The notes under the pieces were generated by a model that did not search any database, had not been told where the DNA came from, and saw only the letters and a list, made by a program, of their open reading frames with translations. Positions 18,475 through 27,930 of a stretch of DNA of 64,000 bases are shown here, piece after piece. Position numbers and translations under genes: made by a program. How positions within the stretch are numbered: the stretch's first letter is position 1; every line of letters starts with the position of its first letter. Origin of the DNA: Rhodococcus sp. ARC_M6 (GTDB taxonomy: Bacteria > Actinomycetota > Actinomycetes > Mycobacteriales > Mycobacteriaceae); assembly GCF_022810305.1 (NCBI RefSeq), contig NZ_JALGQH010000001.1, forward strand, positions 186,001 through 250,000, given 5' to 3'.

Positions 18475-19197
18475 ATGGAGGCCAGGAATCTACGAGTATC
18501 GGATGCAGAGCGAGAGCACGTCGGCGAATTGCTGCAGAAAGCAGTCGGGCAGGGAATGCTCTCGCTCGGTGAGTTCACCGAACGGATGGACACCGCATTG
18601 GCCGCGAAGACTCGCGGTGAACTGAACGTCGTGCTGGCAGATCTTCCCGGCATCACCTTGATCTCGGATTACGAACCGCCGGCGTATCCCACAGGTCAGC
18701 CTGGCTATCCGTATCCGCAAGCCCAGCACCCGCAACCTCAGCAGGCTCAGTATCCCCAACAGATCCGGTACCCCCAGCCACACCAACCACAGGTCGGTGT
18801 TCCTGCAACCGGGCCGTACGGCGCGGCCAACGCTGCGATCGTTCGTGGACGTATGTCGACGGTGACCCGCAACGGGGCCTGGATTGTTCCGCCGTCGGTG
18901 GTGATTGACACTCGAATGTCCAGTGTCACAATCGATTTCACCCGCGCAGTCATGCAGACACAGATAGTGCACGTCTCGATCAACGACTATGCGAGTTCGA
19001 TTGCACTGATCGTTCCCGAGGAAGCCACCGTCGACATGAACGACGTCGAAGCCATCGGAGGCAGCGCCTCCAACAAGGTGCGCAGCGGGCCGCACATGGG
19101 TCCGTTGCATCTCGTGGTGCACGGCAAGGTCCGCTTCGGCAGCGTCACCGCCAAACATCCTTTCGGGACCACCATCCGAAGGATGCTGGGTTCCTGA
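18475..19197 (+). CDS. DUF1707 protein with C-terminal cell-wall-stress (LiaF-like) domain
   Basis: A 240-residue protein. The first 55 residues are a clear DUF1707 domain (LRVSDAEREHVGELLQKAVGQGMLSLGEFTERM). A Pro/Gln/Tyr-rich linker with repeated PQ and YPQ units follows (residues about 64-108). The C-terminal 110 residues form a beta-rich domain like those of cell-wall-active antibiotic response proteins, but without a membrane segment. It has GGAGG before the ATG. Its position behind a MacRS-type system suggests an envelope-stress role, which is inference. Confidence 0.8.
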   Translation: MEARNLRVSDAEREHVGELLQKAVGQGMLSLGEFTERMDTALAAKTRGELNVVLADLPGITLISDYEPPAYPTGQPGYPYPQAQHPQPQQAQYPQQIRYPQPHQPQVGVPATGPYGAANAAIVRGRMSTVTRNGAWIVPPSVVIDTRMSSVTIDFTRAVMQTQIVHVSINDYASSIALIVPEEATVDMNDVEAIGGSASNKVRSGPHMGPLHLVVHGKVRFGSVTAKHPFGTTIRRMLGS

Positions 19198-19269
19198 TCC
19201 GAGAAGCACCCAGGGCAATCGAGTAGTTCTACTCATCTGAATCCGAGTCTCCGATAGCAGGCTCGGAGT

Positions 19270-21165
19270 ATGACCACACCAAGTTCTCCGGCTGTTGATC
19301 CGCGACTCGTGACGGCCCTGTCGACCGAATGCGAGAGCATCGGTCGAGCGTTGCACCACCTGGGGCAGAACCTATCGATCCTGCAGTCGCAGTTGGTGAG
19401 TGTGCCTGCGCAGATGCCCGTGCGGTTTTCGCCCCCGGCACCTCCGCTTCATGTTCCGCCGCCGCAACAGCAATACGCTCCGCCGCCGCAACAGCAATAC
19501 GCTCCGCCGCCGCCGCCGCCGCCGCCGCAACAGCAATACGCTCCGCAGCAGTATGTCGGTGCGCCGTACGACCGTCGTGAGCCGTGGTGGCAGCGCGACG
19601 GGGTGATCAGCCGGCTACTGGCGATTGCCGGCGTCTCGGTCACTTTGATCGGGGTTGTCATGCTTCTGGTGCTGGCGGCTCAGTCCGGATTCTTCGGGCC
19701 ACCGCTCCGCGTCATCGGTGGCGCCGCGCTGTCCGGTGGACTAATCTTCGCCGGATTTCGGGTGTACGGACGCCCCGGCGGCAGGGTAGGTGCAATTGCT
19801 CTGGTGGCCACCGGGTTTGCCGGCTTCTACCTCGACGTCATGGCCGCTTCGGTTCTGTACGGCTGGCTCGTTGTGCCGGTGGCGATGGTGGTTGCATTCG
19901 GAATTGCCGCTGCCGGAATTGCCGTGGCAGTGAAATGGGATTCCGAACCGCTTACACTGCTGATCGTGCTCGGCGCTGCACTGTTGGCGCCGGTGCTGAC
20001 GGGTGCAATAACGTTGACGCTCATCGGTTTTCTCGTAGCCATCCAATTGGCGGCATTCTCCGCTCAGCTCGGTCGGGAATGGAAGTACCTGGGCTTGGCA
20101 CGAACAGTGCCGGCGGTACTCGCACTTGTCGTCGCTGTTGCTTCGGGGCTGATGTTCGGCGTAACCGACAGTGAAGCAGCTCAATTGGTTGTCTGCGCCA
20201 TTCTTGTCGCTGTGATCGGCTTGGCCTCCTCGTCACTTGTGCAACGCGTCGGTTCGCCGTCACGCGGCGGTGTTGCGGGCGGATGGTCGAGTGCAACCTT
20301 CGTTGTCGCAACACTCCCTCTCATCGCCGTCGGACTGCTCCTCGATCGTCAGATGGCAGCCGTGCTGTACGGCGTCATGGCTGTGCTTCTCCTGTCAGGC
20401 GCTGCAGTGGGTGGGGCTCTATCGGTCCACCTTCGAATGTCCGTTGCCGGCACCGGAGCATTGGCTCTGCTGCTCTGCTGCGCTGCAGGATCTCCTGAAT
20501 CATTGATCGCCGCAGTTCTTCTCGTGGTTGCGATGATCTTCTTCGGTGTTGCATTCTCGGCCGGATCGCGATTCGTGTTCGCCTTGGGATCGATCTTTGC
20601 CGCAGCCGGGCTGATCGGGTTCCTGGTGTCGGTTCCGCCTTCGGCACTGATGACGGCTCGGGCCGCGTCGGCGCACCTCGACGCGATCTCGGCATTGACA
20701 GGCCTCGTTGCAATTGGCGTACTCGTCGCCGGTGCGTGGACGATCCGACAGCTGAAGTTGGTAGACGAGAACAACATTGCCACGATTTGGGCCCTCGCCG
20801 GCCTGGGCGGCCTCTACGGATTGACGTGTGCACTGGTGGCTTCGGGCATCGAGATCTGGGGCGCGACAGGATTTGTGTTCGGCCACAGCGCCGCGACCGT
20901 GGTGTGGATGCTGGCAGCCACATCTGCCCTGGTGTACGGCTTGAACAACCGCCGACAGGCTCACGTGATGCTGGGCACCGGGCTTGCTCTCACCGGCGCC
21001 GCCCTCGCCAAGCTCTTCCTGTTCGATCTCGCAACACTCAGCGGACTGGTGCGTGGCGTTGCATTCCTGATCGTCGGACTGCTGCTCCTGCTTGTCGGGA
21101 CGCGCTACGCACGCGCATTCGGCAAGCAGGAACAGGTCAACGCTGCTTCTTCTGCCTCGCGATGA
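19270..21165 (+). CDS. DUF2339 polytopic membrane protein
   Basis: A 631-residue protein. The N-terminal part has a short helical region, then a Pro/Gln/Tyr segment with repeated PPPQQQYAP units. The remainder is about 18 hydrophobic helices, characteristic of DUF2339 membrane proteins of unknown function. The helix SRLLAIAGVSVTLIGVVMLL begins the membrane region and the end is LFLFDLATLSGLVRGVAFLIVG, a typical family signature. The 3' end overlaps the convergent mmpL3 gene by 29 bp. Confidence 0.82.
   Translation: MTTPSSPAVDPRLVTALSTECESIGRALHHLGQNLSILQSQLVSVPAQMPVRFSPPAPPLHVPPPQQQYAPPPQQQYAPPPPPPPPQQQYAPQQYVGAPYDRREPWWQRDGVISRLLAIAGVSVTLIGVVMLLVLAAQSGFFGPPLRVIGGAALSGGLIFAGFRVYGRPGGRVGAIALVATGFAGFYLDVMAASVLYGWLVVPVAMVVAFGIAAAGIAVAVKWDSEPLTLLIVLGAALLAPVLTGAITLTLIGFLVAIQLAAFSAQLGREWKYLGLARTVPAVLALVVAVASGLMFGVTDSEAAQLVVCAILVAVIGLASSSLVQRVGSPSRGGVAGGWSSATFVVATLPLIAVGLLLDRQMAAVLYGVMAVLLLSGAAVGGALSVHLRMSVAGTGALALLLCCAAGSPESLIAAVLLVVAMIFFGVAFSAGSRFVFALGSIFAAAGLIGFLVSVPPSALMTARAASAHLDAISALTGLVAIGVLVAGAWTIRQLKLVDENNIATIWALAGLGGLYGLTCALVASGIEIWGATGFVFGHSAATVVWMLAATSALVYGLNNRRQAHVMLGTGLALTGAALAKLFLFDLATLSGLVRGVAFLIVGLLLLLVGTRYARAFGKQEQVNAASSASR
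19456..19545 (+). repeat. in-frame CCGCCGCAACAGCAATACGC repeats
   Basis: Three copies of a unit encoding PPQQQYA are separated by variable CCG runs inside the DUF2339 gene. The number of units and of CCG triplets probably varies between strains by slippage without changing frame. Confidence 0.75.
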
Positions 21166-23893
21166 GTTCGCTGACACTGACAGCATTGTTGTCGTCAGGG
21201 CGGTGGCGTCCAGTCGCTACGTCCTCGGCAGTGCTTCCGTTGACTGCAGTGCTTCCGTTGACAGGCGCTTCGGTGGCAGGTTGGACGGCCCCGTTGCTTG
21301 CAGCCCCGTTGCTTGCATTTCCGTTGGTCGCGACGGTTGCTCGGACGCCCGGAAGTGGCCTCGACGCGGGCGGCGTCGCCTCCGAGGTGCGAAGATCCGA
21401 CAACCAGCTTTCGATCGGACGTACTTCGGGGGCGGGGGGAGATGCCGGCGCAGGTTTTACCGCCTTGTACGTCGGGTTGGGAACCGGCGCTTCGATCAGG
21501 TCTTGCGGAGCAGTGACCAGTGGCCGGTCAGTGCTGCGGCGCCGCGGTGTCTCGTCAGGCTTGACCGTCGGGGCCTTGACGGACATTTCACCGAGGGGGA
21601 TGGGTTCGGTGAGGGGGTCTGGTTCACGTTTGCCAGAAGCCGGCGTGATGGGAGGCTGCACCCGCGATGCCGTGGTCTTGGCGAAGCCGGGTCCGGCGAT
21701 CGCGCCGACAGGTACGAGCTGCGGGATGTTGGCGAGTGCAAGCTCACTGTCCAGAATCGGCTCGCCCAGACCGATCTTTTCCTGGATCCGTTTCATCCAG
21801 GCAGGAGCCCACCAGCAGTCGTCGCCGAGCAGTTTCATCGTGGCGGGCACGAGGAACATTCGGATGAGTGTGGCGTCGATGACGAGGGCCGCGATCATGC
21901 CGTACGAGATGTACTTCATCATCACGAGTTCAGACAGGCCGAACGCGCCGGTCACCACGATGAGGATCAGTGCAGCCGCTGTAATGATTCGGCCGGTATG
22001 CGCCGTTCCGATGCGGATGGATTCGGTAGTGCTTGCCCCTTGGGCGCGGGCTTCCACCATCCGGGAGAGCAGGAACACTTCGTAATCGGTGGAGAGTCCG
22101 TAGACGATCGCGATGATCAGGACCAGAACGGGCGACATGATGGGGCCGGGCGTGAAGTTGAGCATCTCGGAGCCGTGCCCGTCGATGAAGATCCACGTCA
22201 GGATTCCGAGTGTCGCTCCCAATCCGAGGGCACTCATCAGCGCTGCCTTGATCGGTAGGACCAACGATCCGAAGGTAAGGAACATGAGCAGCGTCGTGAG
22301 CACCAGGACTGTGACGACCATCAGCGGCAGTCGGTCGAGGAGTGCGTCGACGCTGTCCTGCTCGATGGCAGGGGTGCCGCCGACGAGGACCGCCGTACCT
22401 TCAGGCCATTCAGCGGATCGGAGGTAGTCGACGGTGGGACGTGCCTCGTTGCGCTCGGTCAGACCGGCCTTGAGGACGTTGACGCCGTTCTTTGTCGCCT
22501 GCTCGGGAGTGAACTTCTCGACGAGTCCCGGAGCGTCGTTGGCAGTCTTCATGATCTGGCCGAGAGCTGCATTGTCTGCGCCCTCGATGACCAGCCGGAT
22601 GGGCTCGGTGCGGTTACCCGGGAAGAGTTCGTCGAACTCGGCTTGCGCCACGCGGGTGGGGCTGTTGGGCGGCAGATAGGTCTCGTTGATACCGCCGAAC
22701 TTTATGCCGCTGAGCGGAATGATCATCAGGAGCAAAGCGACGATGATCGGGATCGCGACTTTGAGTGGATGTCGCATCACGAACGAGGTGAGCTTGCCCC
22801 AGAAGCCGTTCTCGATTTCTTCATTGGTCTTGGTCTGACGCAGTCGCTGGAACGTGAGCGCGTCGATCCGCTTGCCGAGAATTCCCAGGATGGCGGGAAG
22901 GATCGTGATGGACGAAATCGCTGCGAGCATGACGGCTGCGATGGCGCCGTAGGCGACGGATTTCAGGAATCCCTGGGGGAAGAGCAGAAGCCCGCCGAGG
23001 CTGACCGCGACCATCGTGGCCGAGAACATGACTGTTCGACCGGCCGTCATGACGGTTCTGCGAACTGCGGACGGGGTGTCGTACCCCTCGGCTATCTCTT
23101 CGCGGAAGCGACTGACGATGAACAGTCCGTAGTCGATGGCAAGACCCAGTCCGACCAGTGAGACCACCGGCGCAACAAATGCGTTGACCTCGGTGAAATT
23201 GGTGATCAGGCGGATGATGCCGTTGGCGCCGATGACGGTGAGTCCACCGATGATCAGAGGCAGTGCCGCAGCGACCACGCCACCGAAGACGAAGAACAAC
23301 AAGACCCCGACGGCCGGAATCGCGAGCATTTCCATGCGCTTGATGTCATTGGCCATCGTGTCGTTCAGCGAGTTCGCCACCGGCTGCAGACCGGCCAACT
23401 GAACGTCGACGCCGTCGATGTAGAAAGCGCTCTCGACGTCGCGGAAGTTGTTGGATACAGCTGTGTCGTTGTCGCCCGCGATGGCGATGCTGGCGACCGC
23501 GTTTTGCTTCGTCGGGTCGGCCAAGGCGGCGACGGAGAGTCCGTCGCCGACCTTGAAGTACGAACCGTTGATCTTCATGATCTGGTCGGGGTGCTCGGCG
23601 ACGAGCCGTTGCAGGCTGTCGATGACTTTCGCCTGGAACTCGGGATCGTCGACGGTCTTGCCTTCCGGCGCTGTATACAGCGCCAAGACGTCGCCCGTTG
23701 TGCTCCGCCCGAATGTGCCGTCAGCGAGTTTGGCAGCCTCGACCGATTGCGATCCCGGATCGTCCCAGCCGCTCTGGCTGAGGTGATCTTGCAGGCTCAG
23801 ACCGTAAGCGGCGAGCCCAAGAAGACCCGCCACCATGACGGCGATGACGGTGAAGCGGGCACGGTAGACGATGCTTCCCCAGCTGGCGAACAC
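21137..23893 (-). CDS. mmpL3: MmpL3-type trehalose monomycolate exporter
   Basis: A 918-residue RND/MMPL transporter starting at GTG behind AGGAG. It has two six-helix halves, each following a large periplasmic domain. The proton-relay Asp-Tyr pairs are present: Asp254-Tyr255 in GLAIDYGLF and Asp603-Tyr604 in LSTDYEVFL, the positions equivalent to the mycobacterial D256/Y257 and D645/Y646. The C-terminal 200 residues are a hydrophilic Pro/Ala/Thr tail. Identity as MmpL3, which moves trehalose monomycolate across the inner membrane, rests on these motifs and on the trmB-Rv0207c-mmpL3 order. It is probably the last gene of that operon. Confidence 0.9.
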   Translation of the reverse strand: MFASWGSIVYRARFTVIAVMVAGLLGLAAYGLSLQDHLSQSGWDDPGSQSVEAAKLADGTFGRSTTGDVLALYTAPEGKTVDDPEFQAKVIDSLQRLVAEHPDQIMKINGSYFKVGDGLSVAALADPTKQNAVASIAIAGDNDTAVSNNFRDVESAFYIDGVDVQLAGLQPVANSLNDTMANDIKRMEMLAIPAVGVLLFFVFGGVVAAALPLIIGGLTVIGANGIIRLITNFTEVNAFVAPVVSLVGLGLAIDYGLFIVSRFREEIAEGYDTPSAVRRTVMTAGRTVMFSATMVAVSLGGLLLFPQGFLKSVAYGAIAAVMLAAISSITILPAILGILGKRIDALTFQRLRQTKTNEEIENGFWGKLTSFVMRHPLKVAIPIIVALLLMIIPLSGIKFGGINETYLPPNSPTRVAQAEFDELFPGNRTEPIRLVIEGADNAALGQIMKTANDAPGLVEKFTPEQATKNGVNVLKAGLTERNEARPTVDYLRSAEWPEGTAVLVGGTPAIEQDSVDALLDRLPLMVVTVLVLTTLLMFLTFGSLVLPIKAALMSALGLGATLGILTWIFIDGHGSEMLNFTPGPIMSPVLVLIIAIVYGLSTDYEVFLLSRMVEARAQGASTTESIRIGTAHTGRIITAAALILIVVTGAFGLSELVMMKYISYGMIAALVIDATLIRMFLVPATMKLLGDDCWWAPAWMKRIQEKIGLGEPILDSELALANIPQLVPVGAIAGPGFAKTTASRVQPPITPASGKREPDPLTEPIPLGEMSVKAPTVKPDETPRRRSTDRPLVTAPQDLIEAPVPNPTYKAVKPAPASPPAPEVRPIESWLSDLRTSEATPPASRPLPGVRATVATNGNASNGAASNGAVQPATEAPVNGSTAVNGSTAEDVATGRHRPDDNNAVSVSELIARQKKQR

Positions 23894-23903
23894 TGATCAA
23901 CTC

Positions 23904-24611
23904 CTATTCGGCAACACTTTTTCGCCCGATGAGCAGGGCGGAAAGCGGTCGGAACGGCTGCAACCAGGCGCCCTCGTCGGGCAGAGTATCCAGGCTTACC
24001 CGCGGCAGAGGCTCGCGGAACACACCGGGGATATCCTCGAGATCGACGAAGTCCAAGATGTCGGACGACACAGCCCAGCTGGCGTGCTCGCGGAATCCGA
24101 GTACTTGAACCGGAATGCCGGTTGCTGCGATGTTCTCCAACGGTTCGCGGAATGCTTGCCCGTCGGCGGACGCGACCATAATTCCGGCCAAGCCCTCGCC
24201 GTACCGCAGAGCGATGTGCTCGAGCATGTCTGAATCGACATCGCTGTCCTCATCGACCTTCGGCTTGGCGAACACCGCAAAACCCACATTACGCAACGCT
24301 TCGACCCAGGGGCGTACAACGTCGGCGCTGCCGGTCGCAATGTTCGTGAAGACTGTCGCTTCGGGCTCGAGAGTGCCATTTTCCCGAGTGGACAGTTCAG
24401 CGGTGCGCGAGAGTAGCCAACGACCGAGAGCGTCGAATCGTGGCCGGTAGGCGGCCGTCGGGCGTCCACCGAGGATCGCACCGAGGCCCATGTCCAGGTT
24501 GGGGGCGTCCCAGACGAGAAGTACCCGCTTGGGGTGGCGGGAGTCACGACCGAGGTCGAGGGGAGATCCTGACGACGTGACGTCCTCAGATAGCTGTTCG
24601 CTGACACTCAT
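23904..24611 (-). CDS. NYN-domain protein (Rv0207c-like)
   Basis: A 235-residue protein with an NYN/PIN-like fold: RVLLVWDAPNLDMGLGAILGG contains the conserved N-terminal acidic strand (VWDAPN), and acidic residues in KPKVDEDSDVDSDMLEHIALRYGEGL and VASADGQAF complete a likely metal site. NYN domains are predicted ribonucleases. The chosen ATG overlaps the trmB TGA (ATGA), indicating translational coupling; ATG 24629 is an alternative. The pairing of a tRNA methyltransferase, a putative RNase and mmpL3 is conserved in mycobacteria. Confidence 0.85.
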   Translation of the reverse strand: MSVSEQLSEDVTSSGSPLDLGRDSRHPKRVLLVWDAPNLDMGLGAILGGRPTAAYRPRFDALGRWLLSRTAELSTRENGTLEPEATVFTNIATGSADVVRPWVEALRNVGFAVFAKPKVDEDSDVDSDMLEHIALRYGEGLAGIMVASADGQAFREPLENIAATGIPVQVLGFREHASWAVSSDILDFVDLEDIPGVFREPLPRVSLDTLPDEGAWLQPFRPLSALLIGRKSVAE

Positions 24612-25366
24612 GCTCTGATCTTCCCCCATATGAACTCGTTGATTGCACTTCCGACTTGATGGGCCTTGTCCTCGAACTTCGTGACAGGCCGCTCATGGGT
24701 CATCGGGGACTCCCAATCGAGTGCCGTCAGCAGAGGCTCCTGGTTACCGATTTCATCGATCCATTCGGCGTAGTCGGCATGGTCTGTGGCGACGTGAAGA
24801 ACTCCGCCAGGCTTGAGGCGGTTGGCGATCAGCGCGAAGGTCGGAGCCTGCAGCAGGCGACGCTTGTGGTGCCGAGCCTTGGGCCACGGGTCCGGGAAGA
24901 ACACGCGAACACCCGTCAGTGATTCGGGGGCGATCATGTTTTCCAGAACGTCCATCGCGTCGCCGCGGAGAACACGAATATTCGGGATTTCTTCGCGTTC
25001 TACCTGCTGGAGCAGCTGCGCGAGCCCGGGGCGATAGACCTCGATAGCGACCAGATTGACGTGCGGCTCTGCCTTGGCCATTGCTGCGGTGGCGGTACCG
25101 GTGCCCGATCCGATCTCGATGATCAGGGGTGCGTCGCGTCCGAACCAGGCGTTCGCGTCGAGGGGGGTATCGGACACGTCGGCGCCGATGAGCGGCCACT
25201 GACGGTCCCACGACTTCTGCTGTGCGTCGGTCAGCGCACCCCGGCGCGAGCGGAAACTTGTCACGCGCGGATGGAGACGGGAACCCTTGGATTCTTCCGT
25301 CTCGCCAGCGTTCGGGGTTGGCAGTGCATGCTGATCGGCTTCGTTCACGCGTCCATTGTCACGCAT
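24608..25366 (-). CDS. trmB: tRNA (guanine-N7-)-methyltransferase
   Basis: A 252-residue class I SAM-dependent methyltransferase forming m7G46 in tRNA. Motif I is IIEIGSGTGTATAAMAKAEP. The TrmB-specific motifs are present: FPDPWPKARHHKRRL and the C-terminal PMTHERPVTKFEDKAHQVG, which carries the substrate-binding TxxE..G-type residues. The start is uncertain: ATG 25366, ATG 25375 or GTG 25348 all fit. It heads the operon with the NYN gene and mmpL3 and is divergent from the G-protein-like pair. Confidence 0.92.
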   Translation of the reverse strand: MRDNGRVNEADQHALPTPNAGETEESKGSRLHPRVTSFRSRRGALTDAQQKSWDRQWPLIGADVSDTPLDANAWFGRDAPLIIEIGSGTGTATAAMAKAEPHVNLVAIEVYRPGLAQLLQQVEREEIPNIRVLRGDAMDVLENMIAPESLTGVRVFFPDPWPKARHHKRRLLQAPTFALIANRLKPGGVLHVATDHADYAEWIDEIGNQEPLLTALDWESPMTHERPVTKFEDKAHQVGSAINEFIWGKIRA

Positions 25367-25538
25367 GAGCGCCATATATCGCAGACGGGTCTGAAGTTCG
25401 ACTTGAGGCTTTCTGTGAAAAGCGCGGAAAACAGGACAGGAAATCTGTGTAGTCGAACACCGGATGACCCGCCGGGAACAGCTCCCGCGAAGTGGACCTG
25501 ACAGAATCTGGCCAGCACGAGGGGAGCGTGGAGTGAGG

Positions 25539-26462
25539 ATGAGAACAGGGGCTCGATTGATGGCCGTGGGGTCGATGGAGGACGCGACCGCGGAACCGAT
25601 GGACGAGCTGAGGCGGCTCGCGTACCGGCTGATGCCGATCGACCAGCGCGCCGCAGAAGCCGTGCATTCGATTGTCGGATCGCTGACAGCGCCGTTGCAG
25701 GTGCTAGTTGCCGGACGAAGCGGAGTGGGGCGCTCTGCAGTGGTCCGGTTGCTCGAAAGTGACGACAGAGCGACGCGTCGCGTCGGCGGTGCTCCAGTAA
25801 TACCGACGGAGACGCGAGCGTTCGATGTGCCGGGGGCAAGTGATCCGGACCTGACCCACCACTGCGTCGTGTACGTGGTTGTCGACGGAGTCCGAGATGT
25901 GGATCGGCGTGCCGCACGGCGGTTGTCCGATCGCGGGTTTGTCGTCGTGAACAAGGCCGACCGCGTGGGCGACGGCTGGGAAGCTGCGGTCGGACGCGCC
26001 GCCGAGATTGCGGATGAGGTCGGGACTGTCACGGTTCCCCTGGTGGCGTTGACCGGAGAAGGCGGTGGCGCCGTTTTCGACGTCCTCGCCCGGATACTCG
26101 AGACCGCGTGGTGGCGCAGAGTCGACGGAATGCGATCAGTACTCGACAGGCTTGCCGCCGTCGCCGACGCAGACGAGGCCGGCGCGCAGGACGAAGTCGA
26201 GCGGTACTTGGCCGACGAGGGCGGGGTGATCTTTGCCGCGACTGCCGTGCTGGTGCGTCCGGAGTTGCAGGCGTTTGTCGCCGCAGCGCCTGCTCGACCG
26301 AATACGGTCGACGAAGCACTGCGGTGTGCAACGTGGTGGGGAGGGCAGGCGCAACGCGAGCACCCTGCGTGGCCGGACGCGATTTCACTCGTTCAGCGTG
26401 CCTACGTCAGAAGGTGGGCGTCGCTCGGTGGCAGACCCGACCGACCCGAGGTCGCTCCGTGA
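25539..26462 (+). CDS. P-loop GTPase-like protein with Arg in place of the Walker A Lys (Rv0209-like)
   Basis: A 307-residue soluble protein. LVAGRSGVGRSAVVRLL is a Walker A/G1 motif in which the usual GK(S/T) reads GRS. Next come VVYVVVDGVRDVD (G3-like region) and VVNKADRVGDGW, a normal NKxD guanine-specificity motif, then LTGEGGG as a G5-like loop. The rest is helical. It overlaps the next gene by GTGA, so the two proteins are probably made together. Loss of the P-loop Lys usually abolishes hydrolysis. GTG 25533 and ATG 25560 are other starts. Function unknown; a dynamin-like or regulatory role is inference. Confidence 0.75.
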   Translation: MRTGARLMAVGSMEDATAEPMDELRRLAYRLMPIDQRAAEAVHSIVGSLTAPLQVLVAGRSGVGRSAVVRLLESDDRATRRVGGAPVIPTETRAFDVPGASDPDLTHHCVVYVVVDGVRDVDRRAARRLSDRGFVVVNKADRVGDGWEAAVGRAAEIADEVGTVTVPLVALTGEGGGAVFDVLARILETAWWRRVDGMRSVLDRLAAVADADEAGAQDEVERYLADEGGVIFAATAVLVRPELQAFVAAAPARPNTVDEALRCATWWGGQAQREHPAWPDAISLVQRAYVRRWASLGGRPDRPEVAP

Positions 26463-27805
26463 CTGACAGTCCGACGGTAGCGTCCGCCGCTATGGGGCCG
26501 GTGGTGGAGCGATGGAATCCGGCCGGGGTGTCGGGGGACGTCGAAGAAGGTGAATTTAACAGTGCTGCAAAGGTTCTTGTCATCGGTCCGCCTCGGTGTG
26601 GGCGCGAAGACGTGGAGCGACTACTTCGGTCGAGCGCTGGATATGTCACTGTCGAGTGCGCGGCCGACGCGATAATCGTGTTATTGGTCATCGACGCCGC
26701 GAGCGTGATCGGAAGTGAAGAACTGGAGTTGCTCGACGAGGCGGGGGTTGGTGGCTTGCCGTTTGCGGTAGTGCTGACCGGTGTGGACGTCTATGAGGAC
26801 TGGGAATCCGTGTGTGCTCGTGGCCTGGGCATTCTTGCTGCGCATCGTGATGTCTACGGCGCTGCCACCGTCGTCGAGTTGTCCGAGCACGGCGGGTCGG
26901 CGTCGTTGTTCGCCGTTGTAGACGGCGTCCGATTACGTGCTGTATCCCAGCCAGGCGGCGGAGTGATCGCCGAAACCCGAAGAATGATCGACTTCGAGAT
27001 CCGAAACCTCCGCGAGAATGCTCCCGGTAGCGAATTACGTTCGGAGCGAGCGCAATTGCTGACCGATCGTGATGGTCGACGCAGTGAACGCCTTGCACAG
27101 ATGCGAAGCCGGCTCCAACGGGCACGCGCTGATCTCACACAGCAGATTGCGGACACCGCCCGTATGACGGTGGCGTCGGCACGCATCTGGATCGACGAGT
27201 CCACCCGAGCTGAACTCCTGAGCTTGCCGGCGCGTATCGAACACGAAGTTGCTAGCAACACAATCATTTTCGATGCCGCGATGTCCACGGCGGTCGGAGC
27301 AGGGGAGGATGGCGGCCAGCTTCCCGTGCCGCGTTTTCCCGACGGACCGGCCGTGCGGACCCAGGGGAACGAAGAGCGAATCACCGTGTTGGTCGGGGCA
27401 TCGGCTGGACTCGGATTGGGTCGGATCGCAGTCACTCCGTTGGAGATGATCCCGGCACTGGACATTGCAAGCATTCCGGTGACCCTCGCACTCGGCGCGG
27501 CAGCAGCGTGGTGGTTGAGCCGCGCGAGAAGCGTTGCCGCAGAACGAGCGCACGCTCGCGCCTGGTTGGTCGAAACGATGTCTACCGTGCGAGCGCAATG
27601 GGAGCAACGCGTACTGAACGGACTTCTCGACGCGGAAGTGGACCTCGCCAACGCGATCATGGCGGAGAGTCGTGAATTGATTGCGTCGGTGCAGGCGCGA
27701 ATCGTGGAGATCGATGCCGAACTCCGGACGCTGGGCCAGGCTCATACCGGACAATTGGCGGCGTGTGAACGAGACCTTGCGATTCTGAACGGATCCGGAA
27801 CCTGA
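26459..27805 (+). CDS. degenerate P-loop protein with coiled coil and C-terminal membrane hairpin (Rv0210-like)
   Basis: A 448-residue protein starting at GTG within the previous gene's stop. It opens with a G-domain-like strand and loop (VLVIGPPRCGREDVERLL, also lacking the GKS Lys) and VVLTGVDVYEDW, where NKxD would be TGVD. A long Arg-rich helical region follows, likely a coiled coil (about 170-270). Two adjacent hydrophobic segments (ITVLVGASAGLGLGRIAV and IPVTLALGAAAAWWL) then form a membrane hairpin, followed by another helical stretch. The order G-domain, helical stalk, membrane hairpin, stalk recalls bacterial dynamin-like proteins, but no family is proven. Confidence 0.72.
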   Translation: MTDSPTVASAAMGPVVERWNPAGVSGDVEEGEFNSAAKVLVIGPPRCGREDVERLLRSSAGYVTVECAADAIIVLLVIDAASVIGSEELELLDEAGVGGLPFAVVLTGVDVYEDWESVCARGLGILAAHRDVYGAATVVELSEHGGSASLFAVVDGVRLRAVSQPGGGVIAETRRMIDFEIRNLRENAPGSELRSERAQLLTDRDGRRSERLAQMRSRLQRARADLTQQIADTARMTVASARIWIDESTRAELLSLPARIEHEVASNTIIFDAAMSTAVGAGEDGGQLPVPRFPDGPAVRTQGNEERITVLVGASAGLGLGRIAVTPLEMIPALDIASIPVTLALGAAAAWWLSRARSVAAERAHARAWLVETMSTVRAQWEQRVLNGLLDAEVDLANAIMAESRELIASVQARIVEIDAELRTLGQAHTGQLAACERDLAILNGSGT

Positions 27806-27930
27806 GCAGGTTGTCCACAGGAACAAACTTTCGAGAGGGAGGAGCTGCCGAAATCTGGTAATACTGATGAGTCTCGTCATTCGGTAGGGGTTGCCGTAGC
27901 GAGGCGCAGGTACCAACTACAGGGGGAACC

